Below, one piece after another: positions 20,603-22,724 of a DNA stretch of 22,724 nt (its first letter is position 1; every line of letters begins with the position of its first letter). Location of the stretch: IMG/VR virus record IMGVR_UViG_3300045131_001435, positions 1-22,724 of that record; one strand, written 5' to 3'. Under the pieces are notes generated by a model. The model had not been told where the DNA came from. It saw nothing but the letters and a program-made list of their open reading frames with translations, and made no database searches. Source of the DNA: a virus. The translations under genes were made by a program, and so were the position numbers.

Positions 20603-20778
20603 TAGCTATAATGTAGCTAAAAATAGCTAAACTAATAAAACAACAAGAATGTAATAAAAGCACAAAATTAGTAACATAAATGTAACATAAATATGCAACA
20701 AAAACAGATACTTACAAAAACACCCGAAAAACTAAGACATAAATGTAATAAATAAGTATAATAAAAACAGACACTTAC
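20603..20778. repeat. AT-rich repeat cluster between divergent promoters
   Basis: No gene is seen here. TAGCTA occurs at 20603, 20614 and 20624. GTAACATAAAT is tandemly repeated (20671-20681, 20682-20692). ACATAAATGTAA occurs at 20674 and 20738. A 16-bp unit, AAAAACAGAYACTTAC, occurs at 20700-20715 and 20763-20778. The latter two describe an imperfect direct duplication of about 63 bp. They may be protein-binding iterons of a regulatory or replication region. Confidence 0.55.
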
Positions 20779-20804
20779 GACAAAAAAAACCTAACCGATT
20801 AAAC

Positions 20805-20833
20805 TTGACAATACGCAGCGGATGGCGTATGCT
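20805..20833 (+). promoter_or_regulatory. sigma-70-type promoter of the SLOG gene
   Basis: TTGACA (20805-20810), exactly 17 nt, TATGCT (20828-20833). The predicted start lies near 20840 with the AAGGAGG ribosome-binding site just downstream. Confidence 0.75.
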
Positions 20834-20861
20834 AAAAGGAAAAAAACAAGGAGGAGCGAAA

Positions 20862-21233
20862 ATGAAAATAGCAGTGGTGGGGAGCAGAGGGTGGGAAGAC
20901 TACGCAAGGATGGAAGTGGTGCTGGACAAATATCCAGCCGGCGAGCTGGTGAGCGGGGCGGCGCAAGGCGCTGACCGGCTGGCGGAGGTGTACGCAATAA
21001 AACGGCGTATACCGATTTCGATTTTTAAACCGAAAATGGAAGCAGGATATAACGTAGCAGAATACCACAAGCGAAATCAGGCCATAGTGGACAAATGCGA
21101 CGGACTGATTGCATTTTGGGATGGAAAAAGCGCCGGGACAAGAGGAACGATAGAACGAGCAAGGCGTGCAGGCAAACTGCTGGAGGTTGTGCGCCAGGTA
21201 GAAGGAGGACAAAAACAGAAAAGCTTGTGGTGA
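20862..21233 (+). CDS. DUF2493 / YspA-like SLOG-family nucleotide-binding protein
   Basis: A 123-aa Rossmannoid protein: IAVVGSRGW (3-11) with the first phosphate-binding loop, VSGAAQGADRLAEVYA (29-44), then RNQAIVDKCDGLIAFWDG (about 71-88) and SAGTRGTIERA. These are the typical signatures of the cpYpsA-related SLOG family, thought to sense nucleotide-derived ligands and common in phages. ATG 20862 has AAGGAGG eight nt upstream; the region upstream is promoter, not coding. It stands alone on the plus strand between a leftward operon and a non-coding island. Confidence 0.87.
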   Translation: MKIAVVGSRGWEDYARMEVVLDKYPAGELVSGAAQGADRLAEVYAIKRRIPISIFKPKMEAGYNVAEYHKRNQAIVDKCDGLIAFWDGKSAGTRGTIERARRAGKLLEVVRQVEGGQKQKSLW

Positions 21234-21240
21234 AAAACAG

Positions 21241-21261
21241 CCACCAGCCACCAGCCACCAG
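21241..21261. repeat. 7-bp tandem repeat CCACCAG x3
   Basis: Three exact copies of CCACCAG lie just after the SLOG stop, immediately upstream of the sigma-54 candidate at 21265. They may be slippage products or an RNA-binding tract. Confidence 0.8.
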
Positions 21262-21264
21262 CCG

Positions 21265-21280
21265 TGGCACAACCCTTGCA
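21265..21280 (+). promoter_or_regulatory. sigma-54 (-24/-12) promoter candidate facing the repeat island
   Basis: TGGCACAACCCTTGCA fits TGGCAC-N5-TTGCA exactly, with GG and GC 12 nt apart. The predicted start near 21292 would transcribe the hairpin-rich non-coding region to the right. Confidence 0.5.
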
Positions 21281-21312
21281 AAACCCCATTGATTGAGGCG
21301 TTTTTGCTTTTA
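21278..21312 (+). terminator. possible terminator after SLOG gene
   Basis: GCAAAAC at 21278-21284 pairs with GTTTTTGC at 21300-21307, with one bulge, and further CC/GG pairs, followed by TTTTAT. It would end SLOG transcription but overlaps the sigma-54 candidate, so the two calls compete. Confidence 0.35.
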
Positions 21313-21326
21313 TAGAACCAAATCAC

Positions 21327-21375
21327 CCCGCCGTGCATGAACAGTCGAGCGCGGTTACTGACAGACCACGGCGGG
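21327..21375. repeat. hairpin family A, copy 1
   Basis: CCCGCCGTG (21327-21335) pairs perfectly with CACGGCGGG (21367-21375), total 49 nt. This is the longest stem in the family. Confidence 0.75.
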
Positions 21376-21400
21376 TAATTGCGATATTCATCGCGCCAAT

Positions 21401-21594
21401 AACTGGCTTTTCTTCCTTCTTATCAATATCACAAATATTCCCGCCGCAAGATATACTCGAACGCGGCGAATGGCTGCGCTCGGCGGGTAAATGCGATATT
21501 GGCCGCGTGCTTTTGCATTTGCTTTTATATTTTTTTTCAGGTTTTAGAGTTTTGAGAGCTTGAAAAAAAGGAAATCAACTGGCTTTTCTTCCTT
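21401..21594. repeat. 18-bp direct repeat
   Basis: AACTGGCTTTTCTTCCTT occurs exactly at 21401-21418 and 21577-21594, bracketing family A copy 2. A decayed version follows copy 4 at about 22282. Confidence 0.75.
21440..21487. repeat. hairpin family A, copy 2
   Basis: CCCGCCG (21440-21446) pairs with CGGCGGG (21481-21487), total 48 nt. It is nearly identical to copy 4 across the whole unit, including the left flank AAATATTC. Confidence 0.78.
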
Positions 21595-21822
21595 ATACGC
21601 TTTCTTCCTTTTTTTTAAGATCGAGAAAATAACCAAACGATAGTGCGGTAGGAACTTGAGGAATTATTCGAGTTCAACGTCATGGGTGGTGGGTGGGGTA
21701 GAATATCAAATAATGCTTTTATCCTTATTATGGTTTTTCATCCTTATTTGTGCTTTTGCTTATATCAGTTAAGCAGTAAATACTAACCAGCCAAAAAACA
21801 TGTAACGTTTAATTAGTACCTG

Positions 21823-21865
21823 GTGGCGTGACTGATGCCTTTTTTGCAGCAGGCATGACACCTGC
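21823..21865. repeat. hairpin family B, copy 1
   Basis: GTGGCGTGAC at the left and GCATGACACCTGC at the right bound ATGCCT (21835-21840) pairing with AGGCAT (21851-21856). Each end also reads GG-N10-GC (21825-21838, 21852-21865), a sigma-54-like core. Confidence 0.7.
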
Positions 21866-21904
21866 ACCATAATTCGCGTACCACGAAACATCGCTGCAAA
21901 TATT

Positions 21905-21953
21905 CCAGCCGTTGCTTTACAGAAGTGCGTGCCGAATGGCAGATCACGGCGGG
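21905..21953. repeat. hairpin family A, copy 3
   Basis: CCAGCCGT (21905-21912) faces ACGGCGGG (21946-21953), seven of eight positions pairing, total 49 nt. It follows family B copy 1 by 39 nt. The internal GAATGGC is shared with copies 2 and 4. Confidence 0.68.
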
Positions 21954-21962
21954 GTAATGGTG

Positions 21963-21991
21963 TTGACTTGCGGGTGTTTATCGCCGCTAAT
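21963..21991 (+). promoter_or_regulatory. weak sigma-70-like promoter in the island
   Basis: TTGACT (21963-21968), 17 nt, GCTAAT (21986-21991). It points toward family B copies 2 and 3. A moderate match without other support. Confidence 0.3.
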
Positions 21992-22005
21992 TATAAGACT
22001 GTCCA

Positions 22006-22047
22006 GTGGCGTGACTGATGCCTTTTTGCAGCAGGCATGACACCTGC
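22006..22047. repeat. hairpin family B, copy 2
   Basis: This is copy 1 with one T deleted from the T run. The stem is ATGCCT (22018-22023) with AGGCAT (22033-22038). GG-N10-GC cores lie at 22008-22021 and 22034-22047. Confidence 0.7.
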
Positions 22048-22120
22048 GCAGGCATTCCGCATATCTCAGAACCATAAATGTCACAAATTAAAAGATAGTG
22101 CAGGATAAGATATATGTTCA

Positions 22121-22168
22121 GTGGCATGACCCGTGCTTTTTTTCGTTTGCACGGGGCATGACACCTGC
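22121..22168. repeat. hairpin family B, copy 3 (changed stem)
   Basis: The ends match copies 1 and 2 (GTGGCATGAC; GCATGACACCTGC), but the stem is CCCGTGC (22130-22136) with GCACGGG (22149-22155). Both arms changed while pairing was kept. GG-N10-GC cores lie at 22123-22136 and 22155-22168. Confidence 0.7.
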
Positions 22169-22208
22169 TTCACAATTTGCGTATCACGAAACATCGTCCA
22201 CAAATATT

Positions 22209-22256
22209 CCCGCCGCAAGATATATTCGAACGCGGCGAATGGCTGCGCTCGGCGGG
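22209..22256. repeat. hairpin family A, copy 4
   Basis: CCCGCCG (22209-22215) pairs with CGGCGGG (22250-22256), total 48 nt. Nearly identical to copy 2; preceded at 40 nt by family B copy 3. Confidence 0.78.
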
Positions 22257-22320
22257 TCACGGGGATGATCGCCGCGCCAATAACTGATTTATACTCCGAT
22301 TTGTCTATTGATGAAATATT

Positions 22321-22369
22321 CCAGCCGCAGTTAATTAATTTTTCGTGAGCCATGTCAGTCCACGGCTGG
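22321..22369. repeat. hairpin family A, copy 5 (compensated stem)
   Basis: CCAGCCG (22321-22327) pairs with CGGCTGG (22363-22369), total 49 nt. Relative to copies 1, 2 and 4, the C-G pair at the third stem position is A-T, changed on both sides. It lies 112 nt after copy 4, the same spacing as copies 1 and 2 (113). Confidence 0.72.
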
Positions 22370-22481
22370 GTATCGGTGTGGCAAAGCGGATAGACATCTT
22401 CCTTGCCCGCCGCAGGCGTAAAATATCAGACCGCACGCTGTCAGTTTCACGTCCAAGCTGCATCATCACGTCCAAGTCCAT
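22335..22481 (-). CDS. doubtful 48-aa frame whose start lies in the 62-bp repeat
   Basis: A frame from ATG 22481, with GAGGTGAA directly upstream, runs 48 codons to 22335. Its first 18 codons (MDLDVMMQLGRETDSVRS) come from the first 62-bp repeat unit and the rest from unique DNA overlapping hairpin copy 5. It may be the 5' part of a gene whose start was duplicated, or be fortuitous. No family is recognised. Confidence 0.3.
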   Translation of the reverse strand: MDLDVMMQLGRETDSVRSDILRLRRARKMSIRFATPIPSRGLTWLTKN

Positions 22482-22724
22482 TTCACCTCAGACCGCACGC
22501 TGTCAGTTTCACGTCCAAGCTGCATCATCACGTCAAAGTCCATTTCACCTCAGACCGCACGCTGTCAGTTTCACGTCCAAGCTGCATCATCACGTCCAAG
22601 TCCATTTCACCTCAGACCGCACGCTGTCAGTTTCACGTCCAAGCTGCATCATCACGTCCAAGTCCATTTCACCTCAGACCGCACGCTGTCAGTTTCACGT
22701 CCAAGCTGCATCATCACGTCAAAG
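22427..22724. repeat. 62-bp tandem repeat, at least 4.8 copies
   Basis: Units begin at 22427, 22489, 22551, 22613 and 22675; the last runs off the window. Units differ at one position (CGTCCAAG or CGTCAAAG), in the order C, A, C, C, A. Each unit holds two CACGTCCAAG-type sub-repeats and, on the minus strand, GAGGTGAA plus ATG and 18 open codons. As 62 is not a multiple of three, a frame started in one unit ends in the next (25 codons), so it is not a protein repeat. Confidence 0.93.

Larger units (their letters stand above)
21313..22334. other. non-coding hairpin-repeat island
   Basis: No convincing gene is seen in these ~1020 nt; open frames here run through repeated DNA in different phases. 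It contains five copies of hairpin family A (21327, 21440, 21905, 22209, 22321), three of family B (21823, 22006, 22121) and conserved linkers, including ACGAAACATCG between B and A copies 39-40 nt apart, and GCGCCAATAACTG between A copies about 112 nt apart. A TTGACT-N17-GCTAAT promoter-like pair lies at 21963-21991. Confidence 0.7.

Noticed and set aside
20832-21338. 168-codon open frame on the minus strand
   Set aside because: Antisense to the SLOG gene; low-complexity Ser/Phe/Cys composition and no start signal.
21333-21563. 76-codon plus-strand frame in the island
   Set aside because: It runs through hairpin copies 1 and 2; the same repeat is read in another frame near 22200, so it is not conserved as protein.
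22081-22353. 90-codon minus-strand and 71-codon plus-strand frames near 22.1-22.35 kb
   Set aside because: Both consist of repeat families A and B; no ribosome-binding site or family.
21241-22724. CRISPR array
   Set aside because: The repeats have no regular repeat-spacer alternation; the 62-bp units are directly adjacent with no unique spacers.
1-22724. tRNA genes
   Set aside because: No T-arm GTTCGA-type sequence with a matching acceptor stem was found by eye; a covariance search would decide.

Overview
The window looks like the non-structural part of a tailed-phage genome or prophage from a Gram-negative host. The evidence is a lambda-like immunity region with divergent early operons, a Sak4/DUF669/helicase recombination module, a TOPRIM-DUF3987 primase-helicase, a RusA resolvase and a GpA-type (lambda-family) terminase. 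No integrase, portal, capsid, tail or lysis gene is present, so the host cannot be named. Two sigma-54-type promoter matches at the right fit a proteobacterial or desulfobacterial host but do not prove one.

Layout. 1-4681 is a leftward early operon: an unrecognised 264-aa protein, a zinc-ribbon protein, two tiny proteins, a 135-aa protein with an SSB-like tail, a Sak4-type ATPase, a DUF669 protein and an SF2 helicase cut by the window edge. A TTGACA promoter near 4859, an inverted repeat (possible operator) and a strong terminator separate this operon from the leftward repressor gene (5025-5540). A YdaS/Cro-like gene at 5591 starts the rightward early operon: a ribbon-helix-helix-like protein, a DUF3223/HNH-like protein, the primase-helicase, an AT-rich origin-like gap (8990-9422), a protein that repeats the primase C-terminal domain, RusA, a train of small overlapping genes, an HU/IHF protein, a 22-aa basic peptide and a MazG-like hydrolase. 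It ends at a terminator at 13216-13252. After a GC-rich structured element come a P-loop ATPase or kinase, a PAPS-reductase-like PP-loop protein, the terminase small and large subunits and a short HTH protein.

The large terminase gene is not followed by a portal gene. It faces a convergent leftward operon of eleven small genes (20420 to 17508), most with a very strong Shine-Dalgarno, several preceded by compact hairpins, three with GNRA tetraloops. Its upstream region holds a good sigma-54 (-24/-12) match, a 16-bp near-palindrome that fits both parS and the TGT-N10-ACA enhancer consensus, and repeats. A rightward SLOG-family (DUF2493) gene lies beyond.

From 21234 to the end no convincing protein gene is seen. 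This stretch holds five 48-49-nt hairpins with a conserved, partly covarying stem, three copies of a second hairpin family whose ends also resemble sigma-54 promoter cores, another strong sigma-54 match, and a 62-bp tandem repeat that runs off the right edge. This non-coding island, with its sigma-54-like motifs, is the best candidate for something undescribed.
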